64,000 bases of DNA from Poriferisodalis sp963663635 (GCA_963663635.2 CAXXMY010000011.1:372001-436000); one strand, 5' to 3'; positions 24,130 to 33,674 are shown, numbered from the stretch's first letter. Program-made: numbers and translations. Notes: a model not told the origin generated them from the letters alone.

Positions 24130-24899
24130 GCGACGTGGACCCTGCGAACGTGAACGGCGCGCACGGATTGGTGCTGGCGCTTGCCGACGACGAGTTGTGC
24201 ATCGGCCAGAACCTGGCGTGGTGGATCGCCGTTGGGCCGTTTCTTGAAGAGGATCTGGCCCTGACCTCCATCAGCCAGGACGAGCTGGGTCATGCCCGGG
24301 CGCTGTACGGGTTGCTTGGCGACGACATCGACGCCCTGGCATACGGGCGTCAGGCGCATGAATATCGCTGTGCGCATCTCACTGAGCTGCCCTGTCGCGA
24401 CTGGGGCCAGACATTGGTGCGGCACTTTCTGTATGACACCGCTGAGACCGTCCGTTGGGAAGCGTTGGCTCACTCGTCGTGGAAGGCGCTCGGCGCAGTC
24501 GCACGCCGAGCGTTGGCCGAGGAACGGTCGCACCTGCGCCACGCGTCGGGGTTGCTGTCGCGGCTGCTGCGCACAGAGGCGGGCCGTTCACGGCTGCTCC
24601 CGCTGTTCGATCAATTCGCGCCGATGGCGTGTGAGCTGTTCGACGTGCCGACGGGCTGCTCCGACGATGCGCTCGTTGCTGCTGGCGTGATGGCTCGCGC
24701 GTTGAGCGATCAACTCGCTGAGTGGCAAGGCACTGTGGACGACGCACTCACCGATGCCGGCTACCGGCTCCAGTGGCCCGCCGTCGACCGCTCCGGTTCT
24801 GCGCCGTTGGGGCGCAGCGGACGCCGTTCGCCCCACTTTGCCGCGCTGCATGCCGAGATGATCGAAGTGCTCTCGATCGACCCATCAGCCACCTGGTAG
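24126..24899 (+). CDS. paaC: Phenylacetyl-CoA epoxidase subunit PaaC
   Basis: The 257-residue ferritin-like protein partners PaaA. In E. coli PaaC is a non-catalytic homologue whose iron ligands are lost (LDLLGQA in place of an ExxH motif). Here the matching helices read TSISQDELGHARALYGLL and LAEERSHLRHASGLL, both with ExxH spacing, so this PaaC may still bind iron. FLYDTAETVRWEALAHSSW and LHAEMIEVLSIDP are the usual C-terminal landmarks. The gene ends the paaADBC unit; 178 bp of repeat-bearing spacer follow. Confidence 0.9.
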   Translation: MSDVDPANVNGAHGLVLALADDELCIGQNLAWWIAVGPFLEEDLALTSISQDELGHARALYGLLGDDIDALAYGRQAHEYRCAHLTELPCRDWGQTLVRHFLYDTAETVRWEALAHSSWKALGAVARRALAEERSHLRHASGLLSRLLRTEAGRSRLLPLFDQFAPMACELFDVPTGCSDDALVAAGVMARALSDQLAEWQGTVDDALTDAGYRLQWPAVDRSGSAPLGRSGRRSPHFAALHAEMIEVLSIDPSATW

Positions 24900-24998
24900 C
24901 ACTCGCGGTTCAACCGCAGCAGTTCGCAATCGCTGTGAGCGGTCGACGATGACGGCCGGGGGAGTTCAGTGCGAGCTGACCCCGGGCCTGTCACAATC

Positions 24999-25050
24999 GC
25001 CAGGATTTGGCGCCAGGATTTGGCGCCGGGGTTTGGCGCCGGGGTTTGGG
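24999..25050. repeat. Four tandem copies of a 13-bp repeat upstream of the coxL-like gene
   Basis: Units at 24999, 25012, 25025 and 25038 read GCCAGGATTTGGC twice, then GCCGGGGTTTGGC and GCCGGGGTTTGGG. Copies 1 and 2 each form a small dyad (GCCA/TGGC). The array ends 27 bp before the ATG at 25078, where promoter or operator elements are expected. Confidence 0.8.
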
Positions 25051-25077
25051 CCCACTGACAGGTAACGGAGTCGATTC

Positions 25078-27360
25078 ATGGCACTACGAGGAACATCCGT
25101 CGTTCGGCGCGAGGACGAGCCGCTGCTGCGTGGACGGGGACAGTTCGTCGCCAACCTCGACTGGGACGGCATGGCGCACGCCTGCTATGTGACCTCGACG
25201 GTGCCCCATGCGGTGATATCCGGACTTGACGTCAGTGAGGCCCGCAGTGCACCGGGCGTCATCGATGTCGTCGGGGCGGCTGATGTCGATCTCGAGCCGT
25301 ACCCGTCACCGAGCCCGGCGTTCGACGCCGCCATCGTGCGCCCCATGCTGGCTACCGACCGGGTGCGATTCGTGGGCGAGGCCATCGCGGTGGTGGTGGC
25401 CGACACCGCGGCTGCGGCCATCGATGCCGCTGAGTTGATCGTGGTCGACTACGAGCCGCTGCCCGCGCTCGTCGATCCCGAGGCGGCGCTGGACTCACCG
25501 GCGCTGTTCGACGGCATGGCTGAGCCGAACGTGGTCGTGCGTATGTCCCTTGACACCGAAGAGGCCGACTTCGACTCCTGCGAAGCGGTGGCCGAGGTCC
25601 GCACGGTCAACAACCGCATCGCGCCGTGCCCGCTGGAAACTCGTGTGGCAGCGAGCCGCTGGGCAGACGATGGACGCCTGCACCACGTCAACGCCGGTCA
25701 AGGCCCCCACCCGGTTCGAGCTGGTCTCGCCAAGATCCTGGGACTGGAGCGGGAGCAGATGCGAGTGATCTCGCGTGATGTGGGCGGCAGTTTCGGTGCG
25801 AAGGCTCGGCCGCATCCCGAGGAGGCACTGTTGGGCTGGCTGGCCACGCGTATCGGCAGGCCGGTGATGTGGGTGCCTTCACGCAGCGATGACATGGTCG
25901 GGCTCGTTCACGGGCGGGGACAGATCCAGTACTGCCGAATTGGCGGCAACCGGGACGGCCGCATCACTGCGTACGAGCTGTACGTGGTGCAGCAAGCCGG
26001 TGCCTACGGGAATATGGGCGCGGGCCTGCCGGGCAACGCCAAGGCCATGCTCGCTGGCTGTTATGACATCGACACGCTCGGCTTCTCCTCGGTCTCGGTG
26101 CTCACCAACACGACGCCCACCGGCCCCTACCGCGGTGCGGGGCGGCCCGAAGCGGCGGCTGCCATCGAGCGCGCCGTCGACGTGTTCGCTGCAGAGATCG
26201 GCATGGATCCCGCAGAGGTTCGACGCAAGAACTTCCGCCCGCCCGAGGCGTTCCCGCTCGAGACCCGCACCGGCATGCCCTATGACACGGGTGCCTACGA
26301 GGCCAGCCTCGACGCTGCGCTCGAAGCGGCCGACTACAGCTCGCTGCGCGTCGAGCAGGCCCGCCGGCGTGCCGACGGCGATGACCAACTGCTCGGCATC
26401 GGTCTGGCGACCTATGTCGAGCGCACCGCAGGCATTGGACGGTCCGAGTACGGCGCTGTGGAGCTGGTAGCGGGCGGCCGCATCGTGGCCCGCACCGGAT
26501 CATCGCCCTACGGGCAAGGCCACCACACGTCGTGGGCGATGCTGATATCGGACCGCACTGGCGTGCCGATGGATCGCATCGATGTCATCCACGGCGACAC
26601 TGACGAGGTGCCTCGCGGCGAGGTGACCGGCGGCTCGCGCTCGGTGCAGCTGGCCGGCGCGGCCATCTGGGAAGCTTCCGGCACGTTGGTGGATCAAGCT
26701 CGCTCCGTGGCGGCCACGCTGCTCGAAGCCGATCCCGCCGACATCACACTCGACACCACCTCTGGGATGTTCCACGTTGCGGGCACCCCTGCTGTGTCGG
26801 TGGACTGGACAGCGGTCGCCGGGCACCTCGCTTCGACCAACGGCGAGGCGGGGCCACGCCTGCTGCACGCAGAAGAGGTGTTCGACTCCGAAGCGCCCAC
26901 GTTCCCCTTCGGCACGCACGTGGCCGTCGTGGAGGTCGACCGTCACACCGGTGAAGTCGAGCTGCGGCAGCTCGTTGCCTGCGACGATGCCGGCACGATC
27001 CTGAATCCGCTGCTGGCTGCCGGTCAGGTGCATGGCGGTCTGGCACAGGGTGCGGCGCAGGCGCTGTACGAAGAGTTCGTCTACGACGACGAGGGCAACC
27101 CGCTGACCTCGAATTTCGCCGACTACGCGATCATCTCCGCTGCGGAGCTGCCGTTCTTCGACCGTGTCGTTCTCGAGACTCCGACGCACATCAACCCGCT
27201 CGGCGCCAAGGGCATCGGCGAATCCGGCACTGTCGGCGCCACGCCCGCGGTCCAGAACGCCGTGATCGACGCCGTCGCGCATCTCGGCATCCGTCACATC
27301 GACATGCCGCTCACCCCACAACGCGTCTGGCAAGCCATCAACGAAGCATCTGCCGGCTGA
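25078..27360 (+). CDS. Molybdenum hydroxylase large subunit, CoxL-like (form II type), orphan
   Basis: The 760-residue protein is the molybdopterin-cytosine-dinucleotide-binding subunit of the xanthine oxidase/CO dehydrogenase family. SRDVGGSFGAKARPHPEE and YGQGHHTSW are cofactor-contact segments, and KGIGESGTVGATPAVQNAV carries the catalytic Glu. The active-site loop reads TGPYRGAGRPEA. True CO dehydrogenase has the Cys-bearing AYRCSFR loop, so this is the form II-like group of uncertain substrate. The small [2Fe-2S] and FAD subunit genes (coxS, coxM) that normally accompany it are absent on both sides. It follows the paa genes and is convergent with rmuC. An aldehyde or aromatic substrate is possible but unproven. 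Confidence 0.85.
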   Translation: MALRGTSVVRREDEPLLRGRGQFVANLDWDGMAHACYVTSTVPHAVISGLDVSEARSAPGVIDVVGAADVDLEPYPSPSPAFDAAIVRPMLATDRVRFVGEAIAVVVADTAAAAIDAAELIVVDYEPLPALVDPEAALDSPALFDGMAEPNVVVRMSLDTEEADFDSCEAVAEVRTVNNRIAPCPLETRVAASRWADDGRLHHVNAGQGPHPVRAGLAKILGLEREQMRVISRDVGGSFGAKARPHPEEALLGWLATRIGRPVMWVPSRSDDMVGLVHGRGQIQYCRIGGNRDGRITAYELYVVQQAGAYGNMGAGLPGNAKAMLAGCYDIDTLGFSSVSVLTNTTPTGPYRGAGRPEAAAAIERAVDVFAAEIGMDPAEVRRKNFRPPEAFPLETRTGMPYDTGAYEASLDAALEAADYSSLRVEQARRRADGDDQLLGIGLATYVERTAGIGRSEYGAVELVAGGRIVARTGSSPYGQGHHTSWAMLISDRTGVPMDRIDVIHGDTDEVPRGEVTGGSRSVQLAGAAIWEASGTLVDQARSVAATLLEADPADITLDTTSGMFHVAGTPAVSVDWTAVAGHLASTNGEAGPRLLHAEEVFDSEAPTFPFGTHVAVVEVDRHTGEVELRQLVACDDAGTILNPLLAAGQVHGGLAQGAAQALYEEFVYDDEGNPLTSNFADYAIISAAELPFFDRVVLETPTHINPLGAKGIGESGTVGATPAVQNAVIDAVAHLGIRHIDMPLTPQRVWQAINEASAG

Positions 27361-27405
27361 GTCAGGCCCCACGACCCGTCACCGGCGGAGCGTTCCGGCG
27401 GACGA

Positions 27406-28734
27406 TCAGCTGTCGCCTGAGTCCAACTCGGGAGCGTTGACCGTGCGCACGTCCAGCTCGATCATGTTGGGCTCGTTGAGTTGGTCGTTGCTGCTCACAG
27501 AGCCCAGCTCACGGAAGCGTCGAGCCTGTGGCAGCACCATGCGCTCGAACGATCCGACACCGTCGTTGTACGCATCCACTGCGGTGCGCAGGCCCCGACG
27601 CATCTTGTCGATGTGCTTCAAGTATGTCGACAGCCTCGAGTACAGATCGTTGCCCAGCTTGGCGACCTCCTCGGCATTGCGCGCGATGTCCTGGCGCTGC
27701 CACGCCAGAGCGACCGTGCGCAGGAAGGCGATCAGAAGTCCGGGCGTTGCGATCAACACCCGGTGTCGCTGCCATGCGTTTTGCCAGACATCGCTGTCGA
27801 CGTCCATGGCCACGTCGAGCATCGGGTCGGTCGGCACATACATGAGCACGAAGTCGGGCGATCCCGACACCCATCGGCCGTAGTCGCGGTCGCCGAGTTC
27901 CTTGGCGCGCTCGCTGAGTGCGGCTGCGTGCTCGGCCAGGGCCTTGCGTTGCTCGGCTTCGTCCGAGGTTCTCATGGCCCGGTCGTACGCAGCAAATGGT
28001 GTCTTGGCATCGATCACGACACTGGCCCCGCCCGGCACTTTGACGACCACATCGGGCCGCCGGTGACCTTCGGCGCCCACTTCGCCGACAGTGCCCTGCT
28101 CGACGTAGTCGATGTGGCTGCTCATGCCTGCAGCCTCGATGACGTTGCGTAGGTGCTGCTCGCCCCATGCGCCTCGCATCTTCGAGTCGCGCAGGATCTG
28201 GCGGAGGCCACTGGTCTCCGAGACCAGTTGCTCGACGCTCTGGGACACCTTGGCTGTGTCGGTGGCCCGGGCGGTGTCGGCCTTGCCGACGTAGTCCTGC
28301 AGTTCGCGTAGACGTTCGCGCACCGGCTCAACGAGCTCGTTGAACGTCTTGCCCGCGGAAGCGGTCTGCTCGGACGTGAGGTCGCGGAATTCCTTGATAA
28401 ACGCGCTGCGGGTGGATTCGCTGACCTTGGCCGCGATGCCCTTGAACTGCTCCTCTATCTCGGCCTGCTTCTTGGACATCTCCTCGACGCGTGCATCGCG
28501 GTCGGCTTTCGCTGACGCCAATTCGGCTTGCAGATCGGCGTTGACGTCGCGGTGCTGCGATGCCTCAGTGCGTGCCGCGTTGCGTTCGCTCGTCAGCTCG
28601 GTGACGCGCTGGCCCATCGAGGCGCGTGCCGCGTCTGCCTGTGCGAGCCGGCGTGACAGCACCGACCACGCGATGCCCCCGCCGGCAGCGAGGCCTGCCA
28701 GCACCCCGATGAACACTGCGACGCCTGCGGACAT
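27406..28734 (-). CDS. rmuC: DNA recombination protein RmuC
   Basis: This 442-residue protein has an N-terminal membrane helix (VAVFIGVLAGLAAGGGIAW), a long coiled coil (about 30-150, rich in Ala, Arg, Glu), and the conserved RmuC nuclease-like domain: LRDSKMRGAWGEQHLRNVIE, HRRPDVVVKVPGGASVVID, AKTPFAAYDRAM, and VLMYVPTDPMLDVAM with the later IATPGLLIAFLRTVALAW. RmuC limits DNA inversions at short inverted repeats. The ATG at 28734 fits the family. An IS982 copy has inserted about 125 bp upstream of the start. Confidence 0.93.
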   Translation of the reverse strand: MSAGVAVFIGVLAGLAAGGGIAWSVLSRRLAQADAARASMGQRVTELTSERNAARTEASQHRDVNADLQAELASAKADRDARVEEMSKKQAEIEEQFKGIAAKVSESTRSAFIKEFRDLTSEQTASAGKTFNELVEPVRERLRELQDYVGKADTARATDTAKVSQSVEQLVSETSGLRQILRDSKMRGAWGEQHLRNVIEAAGMSSHIDYVEQGTVGEVGAEGHRRPDVVVKVPGGASVVIDAKTPFAAYDRAMRTSDEAEQRKALAEHAAALSERAKELGDRDYGRWVSGSPDFVLMYVPTDPMLDVAMDVDSDVWQNAWQRHRVLIATPGLLIAFLRTVALAWQRQDIARNAEEVAKLGNDLYSRLSTYLKHIDKMRRGLRTAVDAYNDGVGSFERMVLPQARRFRELGSVSSNDQLNEPNMIELDVRTVNAPELDSGDS

Positions 28735-28858
28735 GACGCTTGCTCCCTGATCGCGGCTGTGGGCTCGAACTGCGAGACGTCTCGACCGCCCGTTCCATTG
28801 TCTAGCGATGGGGTGTCACGCGGTGCCGCATACGACAGTTCTGTGGTGCCGCGCACCA

Positions 28859-29890
28859 CTAGATGATTAGTTCCAAGGGGTGGGGTCCACCGGTTGTGGG
28901 GTGAGGGTGTCCAAGCTCGGGGTGTGTATTCACGCTTCGATCTTGGAGGTTCTCAGCATGGGCCCGGACTTGGACACCCTCGCGACCGCACTGTATGTGA
29001 GGATTGATGACCTGTTGGCGCAGAACCCTGGGTGGGCGCCGCAGCGGCCTGTGGTGGGGTTCGCTCCGAAGCTGTCGGACGCGGAGCTGGTCACCTTGGC
29101 GGTGATCTCGGCGCTGCTGGGGTTCGACAACGAGTCGCAGTTCGTGCGCTACGCCCATGCGCATCTTCGGCCGTGGTTCCCGTATCTGCCCAACCGCGAC
29201 GGCTACAACAAGCGGCTGCGGCGCAGCGCCGCGATGATCGCAGGTGTCATGGGATGCCTCGCACGCGAGTGCGAGTCGTGGCACGACGACGTGTGGCTGG
29301 TGGACTCCACGCCGGTCGAGTGCGGCACGAAGCCGCGAGACCCAAAAGCGCTCCGGCCTCGCGGGATGGGCCCAATACGGATACTGCGCGTCGCATTCGC
29401 GGTACTTCTGGGGCCTGCGGCTGCACCTTGTCGCCACGCCCTCGGGACTGCCGATCGCGTTCGCGGTCGCCGGCGCGAAAGCCGACGAGCGCGAAGTCTG
29501 CGCAGACATGATCGACGCGGCCCGCATCGCCAGAGCGGGCCAGACCCTCATCGCCGACAAGGGCTACCGCTCTGCAGCGTTCGAAGCCGACCTCAACGAC
29601 GTCGGCATCACCGTGCTGCGCCCCGCCACCCGATCCGAGGCCCCACGGCCCGGCGCCAGATTCCTGCGGCCCCTGCGCCAGATCATCGAATCGATCATCC
29701 AGACCCTCAAAGGCCAGCTCAGCCTCGAACGCCACAAAGGCCGCACCAAAACCGGCGTCGCCGCGCGCATCGGCGCCCGGCTCCTCGCCCTCACCGCCGC
29801 CATCTGGCACAACGAGACCTACCACCGAACACGCCCCAGCCGCTCACTCACCGCCTACGACCACTAAACCCTTGGAACTAATCATCTAGC
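28859..29890 (+). mobile_element. IS982-like insertion sequence (transposase frameshifted)
   Basis: The 1,032-bp element is bounded by exact 21-bp inverted repeats whose outer part reads CTAGATGATTAGTTCCAAGG on both strands (28859-28879 and 29870-29890). No clear target duplication is visible. The single transposase gene is broken, so this copy cannot move by itself. Confidence 0.85.
28958..29867 (+). pseudogene. IS982 family transposase, single-base frameshift
   Basis: The first part (from ATG 28958, with GGAGG upstream) encodes DTLATALYVRIDDLLA, LSDAELVTLAVISALLGF, FPYLPNRDGYNKRLRR and WLVDSTPVECG. The frame is then lost near 29326-29340 and continues one frame away as SRETQKRSGLAGWAQYGYCA, then SRYFWGLRLHLVATPSGLP, AVAGAKADEREV, ADKGYRS and LSLERHKGRTKTG, ending at 29867. 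One extra base in ACGAAGC explains the break. The DDE residues are split between the two frames, so no active product is expected unless ribosomes shift; IS982 elements normally have one open gene. Confidence 0.85.
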
Positions 29891-29938
29891 GTCAACATCG
29901 GTGAAATGCACGATGGGCGTCCAGATCAGTTGGATTCC

Positions 29939-31756
29939 ATGCGGCGGAAGTTCCGGCTTCTGAGACTTCGACGCGTCGCTGCGGCGGCGCTTGTCGTCGC
30001 GCTGTCAGTGGGCGCGTGCAGCATCGGCACCGAGGTGTCCGAGCCCACCACTGCACCGCCGATCACCGTTGATGGGGCGGAGTCCGATGCGCTGGCCCCG
30101 ACGACTGACGTCCCGCCACCCGACGGCACTGCCGCCACCGCCGCCACCGCTGACACTGCGCCGAGCCGGGGCGGCACCCTCAAGGTGCTGCTGCCCGCGG
30201 ATCCGACGCCGATCACCGGCTGGACGCCATGGGATCACGTGTGCGCATGGTCGTGCCGCAACGTGGCAGATCACGTACTTGAGACGTTGACGGTGATCCT
30301 GCCGGACGGCTCGATCGCGCCGTGGCTGGCCGAGTCCGTCACGCCGGACGCTTCTCTGCAGCGATGGACGGTGAAGCTCCGGCCGAACATTGTCTTCAGC
30401 GACGGCGAGCCCCTGGAGGCGCTCACGATCAAGACCGGCATCGACGACTACATCCGATCCGGTCGTGCCAGCGGCGGTCATCTGCGAGACGCGCGCATCG
30501 CCTCGGTGGTCGTGGAGGACGAATCGACGCTCGTGTTCGAGGTCAGCGAGCCGAACGCAGGACTGCCGGCCGCACTTGCGGGCCCGGTCGGGCGGGTGTT
30601 CTCGGTGACTGCGGCCGAAGCTGACCCCGAGCTGTTCGCACGCGCTCCTGTGGGCACTGGCCCGTTCGTGTTCCGGCGATGGTCCGCGGGCGAGCCGGCG
30701 GTGCTGGAAGCGAATGAGAACTACTGGCGCCGGGCTGCGGACGGCGGGGCCCTGCCGCTTGTGGACGAGATCCAATTCATTGAGGTCGTCGACGAGCAGG
30801 AGCGCCTGAGAACGTTGCTGGCGGGCCGCGGCGACATCCTTATGTCGAGATCCGCCGAGCTGGCCACTGCAGTGGCCGCGGCGATTGACGCTTCGGGTCG
30901 TTCGCTGCATGTGGTGCGACGATTCGACGACAATGCCGGCGCGGTGCTGTTCAACGTGCTGCGATCGCCGCTCGACGATGTGAGAGTGCGACGAGCGCTG
31001 GTGCTCGCCGCCGATCAGGAACGGCTCTTGAGAGCGCTCGGTCCCGATGTGGACTGGCTGGCAGCGACGCAATGGTGGGCGCCGGGCAGCATCTGGCATT
31101 CCGCTGAGGTCGAGCAGGCCTGGCCGAGCCACGACCCAGTGCGAGCTGCGGAGTTGCTTGCCGAGTACATCGCAGATCCAGAACGTTCCGACGACGGCGA
31201 ACCGGGAGCGGCGGTACGGATCCGGGTTGTGTGCACCGACGATCTCGCGCTCGGCCAGATGACAGCGGAACTCAAGCGGCAATGGGAAGCCACTGGCCTG
31301 GTCAACGTCGAGATCGAAACCGTGGCGCGCACCGGGCTCATCAGCCGCGTGATGGGATCTGTGGCCGACAGCCCCTCGTTCAAGGGCGACTTTGCCGCGA
31401 CGTGCTGGCGAGTCGGCGGCGAATCGGATCCGTCGGTGCTCCTGTCGGCCGCCGTCGGACCGGTGAGGACGACACCGCTGAACGTGTCGAATCTGGTGGG
31501 CGAGCATCTAAGCGCCCTGGTGAGTCTGTCGAAGGCGACCGCAGACGACCACGAACGTCGACAGGCTGTCTCACAGCTCATGCTCGAGCTCACCAACGAG
31601 CTTCCCCACATGTATCTGGGCCACGCGTCGAGTGTCCTTGCAGCGACATCGGAGGTCTCCAACCTTGGCCGCCGAACGCTGCCCGACGGCCCCACCGTCG
31701 AGGGCCAGCGACTCGGTGTCGGCCGCTTCGACGAGGTGTGGCTGACGCGTGAGTGA
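29939..31756 (+). CDS. ABC transporter substrate-binding lipoprotein (SBP_bac_5, peptide/nickel type)
   Basis: The product of about 605 residues starts with an arginine-rich signal peptide and lipobox (LVVALSVGAC), then a Thr/Pro/Ala-rich linker and a family 5 solute-binding domain: GGTLKVLLPADPTPITGWTP, APWLAESVTPDASLQRWTVK, LRPNIVFSDGEPLEALTIK, APVGTGPFVFRRWSAGEPAV. Such proteins bind oligopeptides or other amphiphilic solutes. ATG 29939 places the basic residues right before the hydrophobic core; ATG 29906 is an alternative. An IS982 end lies 48 bp upstream. No permease or ATPase genes follow, only rsgA with an 8-bp overlap, so this is an orphan binding protein. Confidence 0.85.
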   Translation: MRRKFRLLRLRRVAAAALVVALSVGACSIGTEVSEPTTAPPITVDGAESDALAPTTDVPPPDGTAATAATADTAPSRGGTLKVLLPADPTPITGWTPWDHVCAWSCRNVADHVLETLTVILPDGSIAPWLAESVTPDASLQRWTVKLRPNIVFSDGEPLEALTIKTGIDDYIRSGRASGGHLRDARIASVVVEDESTLVFEVSEPNAGLPAALAGPVGRVFSVTAAEADPELFARAPVGTGPFVFRRWSAGEPAVLEANENYWRRAADGGALPLVDEIQFIEVVDEQERLRTLLAGRGDILMSRSAELATAVAAAIDASGRSLHVVRRFDDNAGAVLFNVLRSPLDDVRVRRALVLAADQERLLRALGPDVDWLAATQWWAPGSIWHSAEVEQAWPSHDPVRAAELLAEYIADPERSDDGEPGAAVRIRVVCTDDLALGQMTAELKRQWEATGLVNVEIETVARTGLISRVMGSVADSPSFKGDFAATCWRVGGESDPSVLLSAAVGPVRTTPLNVSNLVGEHLSALVSLSKATADDHERRQAVSQLMLELTNELPHMYLGHASSVLAATSEVSNLGRRTLPDGPTVEGQRLGVGRFDEVWLTRE

Positions 31757-32867
31757 GAGCGAGGCTCCGGCGGGACCGGCACTGACGATCGGGCCCTCGC
31801 AGCTCGGCTGGCACCGTCGCTTGGGCACACCGCCCGATATTGCTGTGGGACACACTGTGAGCCGCGTCGCCGTCGAGCATCGCGGCGCCTATGAGCTGGT
31901 CGGCGACGCGGGCGAAGCAATCGGTGCGCTCGATTCCGCTGCTCGCAACGCGGCACAATCCTCATTGGACTACCCGACCGTCGGCGATTGGGTGATCCGC
32001 TCGCTCGAACCGCAGCACGACCGCCGGGTCGTCATCACTGAGGTGCTGGAGCGCCAATCGCTGTTGTGCCGCCGCGCTGCGGGGCCAAGAGCCCGCCCAC
32101 AGCTCGTGGTGGCGAATGCCGACGTGCTGGCGGTCGTCACGACACCGACAACGCGCAGCGATGCCCCCCCGGCTGAAACGGACGGCGTCGGGCACCGCAT
32201 CGAGTGGTACCTGGCTGCGGCGTTCGGCGGAGGCTCCCAGCCGGTGATCGTCGTCAACAAGATCGACTCGGTGTCGAGCGCTGAGTGCGAGGCGACGGTC
32301 GACGCCTTGCGTCATCGTCTCGGCGCCGCAGCGGCGGACGTGCCGATCCTGGCGACGAGCGCCCTCGATGGTCGCGGCCTCGACCGTTTGGGAGCCTTGG
32401 CCAACAACGGCTCGACCGTGGCGCTCAGCGGACCATCTGGTGTGGGCAAGTCATCGCTGGTGAACCGGCTTGCCGGAGACAGAGTCGTATCGGTGGCGCC
32501 TCTGAGCCCTGACGGCCGCGGCCGGCATACCACCGTGCGGCGCCAGCTCGTTCCCGTCGGCGGTCCGTGCGGCGGGACGCTGGTGGACACCCCGGGCTTG
32601 CAGGATCTGATCCCATGGGGCGGCGATCTGGGTCTGCGGGGCTCGGCGGGCTCAGTCGACGGGCTTGCAGCGGTATTCGGCGAGATCGCTGTACTCGCAC
32701 GAAGCTGCCGCTTCGCAGATTGCGCGCACACCGTCGAGCCGGACTGCGCCGTCACCGCCGCAGTGGAAGCGGGCGAGTTGGCAACCGAACGCCTGAACTC
32801 CTATTTCGATCTTGTGGCCGACATGGACGTCTCCGAAGCGTTCGGAGACGAACGTGCTGCTCGCTGA
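31749..32867 (+). CDS. rsgA: Ribosome small-subunit-dependent GTPase RsgA
   Basis: The 372-residue protein is the circularly permuted GTPase that acts late in 30S ribosome assembly. An OB-like domain comes first, then the GTPase motifs in permuted order: G4 VVNKIDS, G5 LATSALDG, G1 GPSGVGKSSLVNRL, G2 GRGRHTTVRR and G3 LVDTPGLQD. The C-terminal zinc-binding segment is present (CRFADCAHTVEPDC). Start is GTG at 31749, inside the end of the preceding gene by 8 bp, which suggests co-transcription with the binding protein despite unrelated roles. Convergent with the enoyl-CoA hydratase gene. Confidence 0.93.
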   Translation: MSESEAPAGPALTIGPSQLGWHRRLGTPPDIAVGHTVSRVAVEHRGAYELVGDAGEAIGALDSAARNAAQSSLDYPTVGDWVIRSLEPQHDRRVVITEVLERQSLLCRRAAGPRARPQLVVANADVLAVVTTPTTRSDAPPAETDGVGHRIEWYLAAAFGGGSQPVIVVNKIDSVSSAECEATVDALRHRLGAAAADVPILATSALDGRGLDRLGALANNGSTVALSGPSGVGKSSLVNRLAGDRVVSVAPLSPDGRGRHTTVRRQLVPVGGPCGGTLVDTPGLQDLIPWGGDLGLRGSAGSVDGLAAVFGEIAVLARSCRFADCAHTVEPDCAVTAAVEAGELATERLNSYFDLVADMDVSEAFGDERAAR

Positions 32868-32888
32868 CGAGCGGCTGCCGCGTCGAGT

Positions 32889-33674
32889 TCAGCGACCCTT
32901 GAATTCAGGCGGGCGCTTGCTCATGAACGCTTCCACGCCTTCTTGGTAGTCCTCGCTGTCGAAGCAAGCCCGAATCATTGCCTCCACCTCGGTGAAGTCG
33001 CGCTGTGACTCTGGCTTCTGCCATTGCGTCAGTGCCGCCTTTGCAGCCGCAATGGTGAGCGGAGCGTTCTGGCCGATCAGCTCGGTCCATTCGTCGACGG
33101 AAGCTTCAAGGTGCGCCTTGGGCACCACCCGATTCACGAGGCCCATCTGCAAGGCCTCCTGCGCCCCGAAGCGATCAGCCAGGAAGAAGATGCGCTTGGC
33201 CGCAGAAGGACCGACCAGACGCATCAGCGTGCCGATGCCTGCGTGGCCATAACCGAGTCCGAGACGGGCGGCCGGGATCGTGAACTGGGCGTCCTCGGCC
33301 GCGACGCGCAGGTCAGCCGTCAGCGCCACCGCCAACCCGCCGCCGATGCAGTAGCCACCGATGGCGGCGATGAGCGGCTTGGACAAGCCCAGCAACGCTG
33401 CGTGTGCACGTGACGTTGTGTCGTCGTAGCTGCGGTTGCCGCTCGCGTCGGAACGATGCGCGCCGAACTGGCTGATGTCGGCACCTGCCGCGAACGCGCG
33501 CTCGCCGGCGCCTCGGATCACCACCACCCGGATGTCGTGGTCGTTCTCGAGTTCAGTGGCGGCAGCGGTGATGCCGTCCCACATCTGCGCGCTGATGGCG
33601 TTATGCCGCTCCGGATGATTCAAGATGATGCGGCCCACGTGACCGTCACGTTCGAGATGCACCTGCCCGCTCAT
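32889..33674 (-). CDS. Enoyl-CoA hydratase/isomerase family protein
   Basis: The 261-residue crotonase-fold protein has the oxyanion-hole segments GAGERAFAAGADISQFGAH and KPLIAAIGGYCIGGGLAVAL, and LGLGYGHAGIGTLMRLVGP in the position where hydratases carry a catalytic Glu; here that place is Gly-Tyr-Gly-His, so it may act on acyl-CoA by another route (isomerase, dehalogenase or hydrolase). The ATG at 33674 (MSGQVHLERDGHVG) gives the normal length; an upstream start at 33740 is less likely. The upstream flank is the edge of the IS island. Confidence 0.85.
   Translation of the reverse strand: MSGQVHLERDGHVGRIILNHPERHNAISAQMWDGITAAATELENDHDIRVVVIRGAGERAFAAGADISQFGAHRSDASGNRSYDDTTSRAHAALLGLSKPLIAAIGGYCIGGGLAVALTADLRVAAEDAQFTIPAARLGLGYGHAGIGTLMRLVGPSAAKRIFFLADRFGAQEALQMGLVNRVVPKAHLEASVDEWTELIGQNAPLTIAAAKAALTQWQKPESQRDFTEVEAMIRACFDSEDYQEGVEAFMSKRPPEFKGR

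Noticed and set aside
24999..25050. Possible CRISPR array
   Set aside because: Units are only 13 bp, directly joined without spacers, and no cas genes are present. The arrays at 5871 and 51505 fail for the same reasons.
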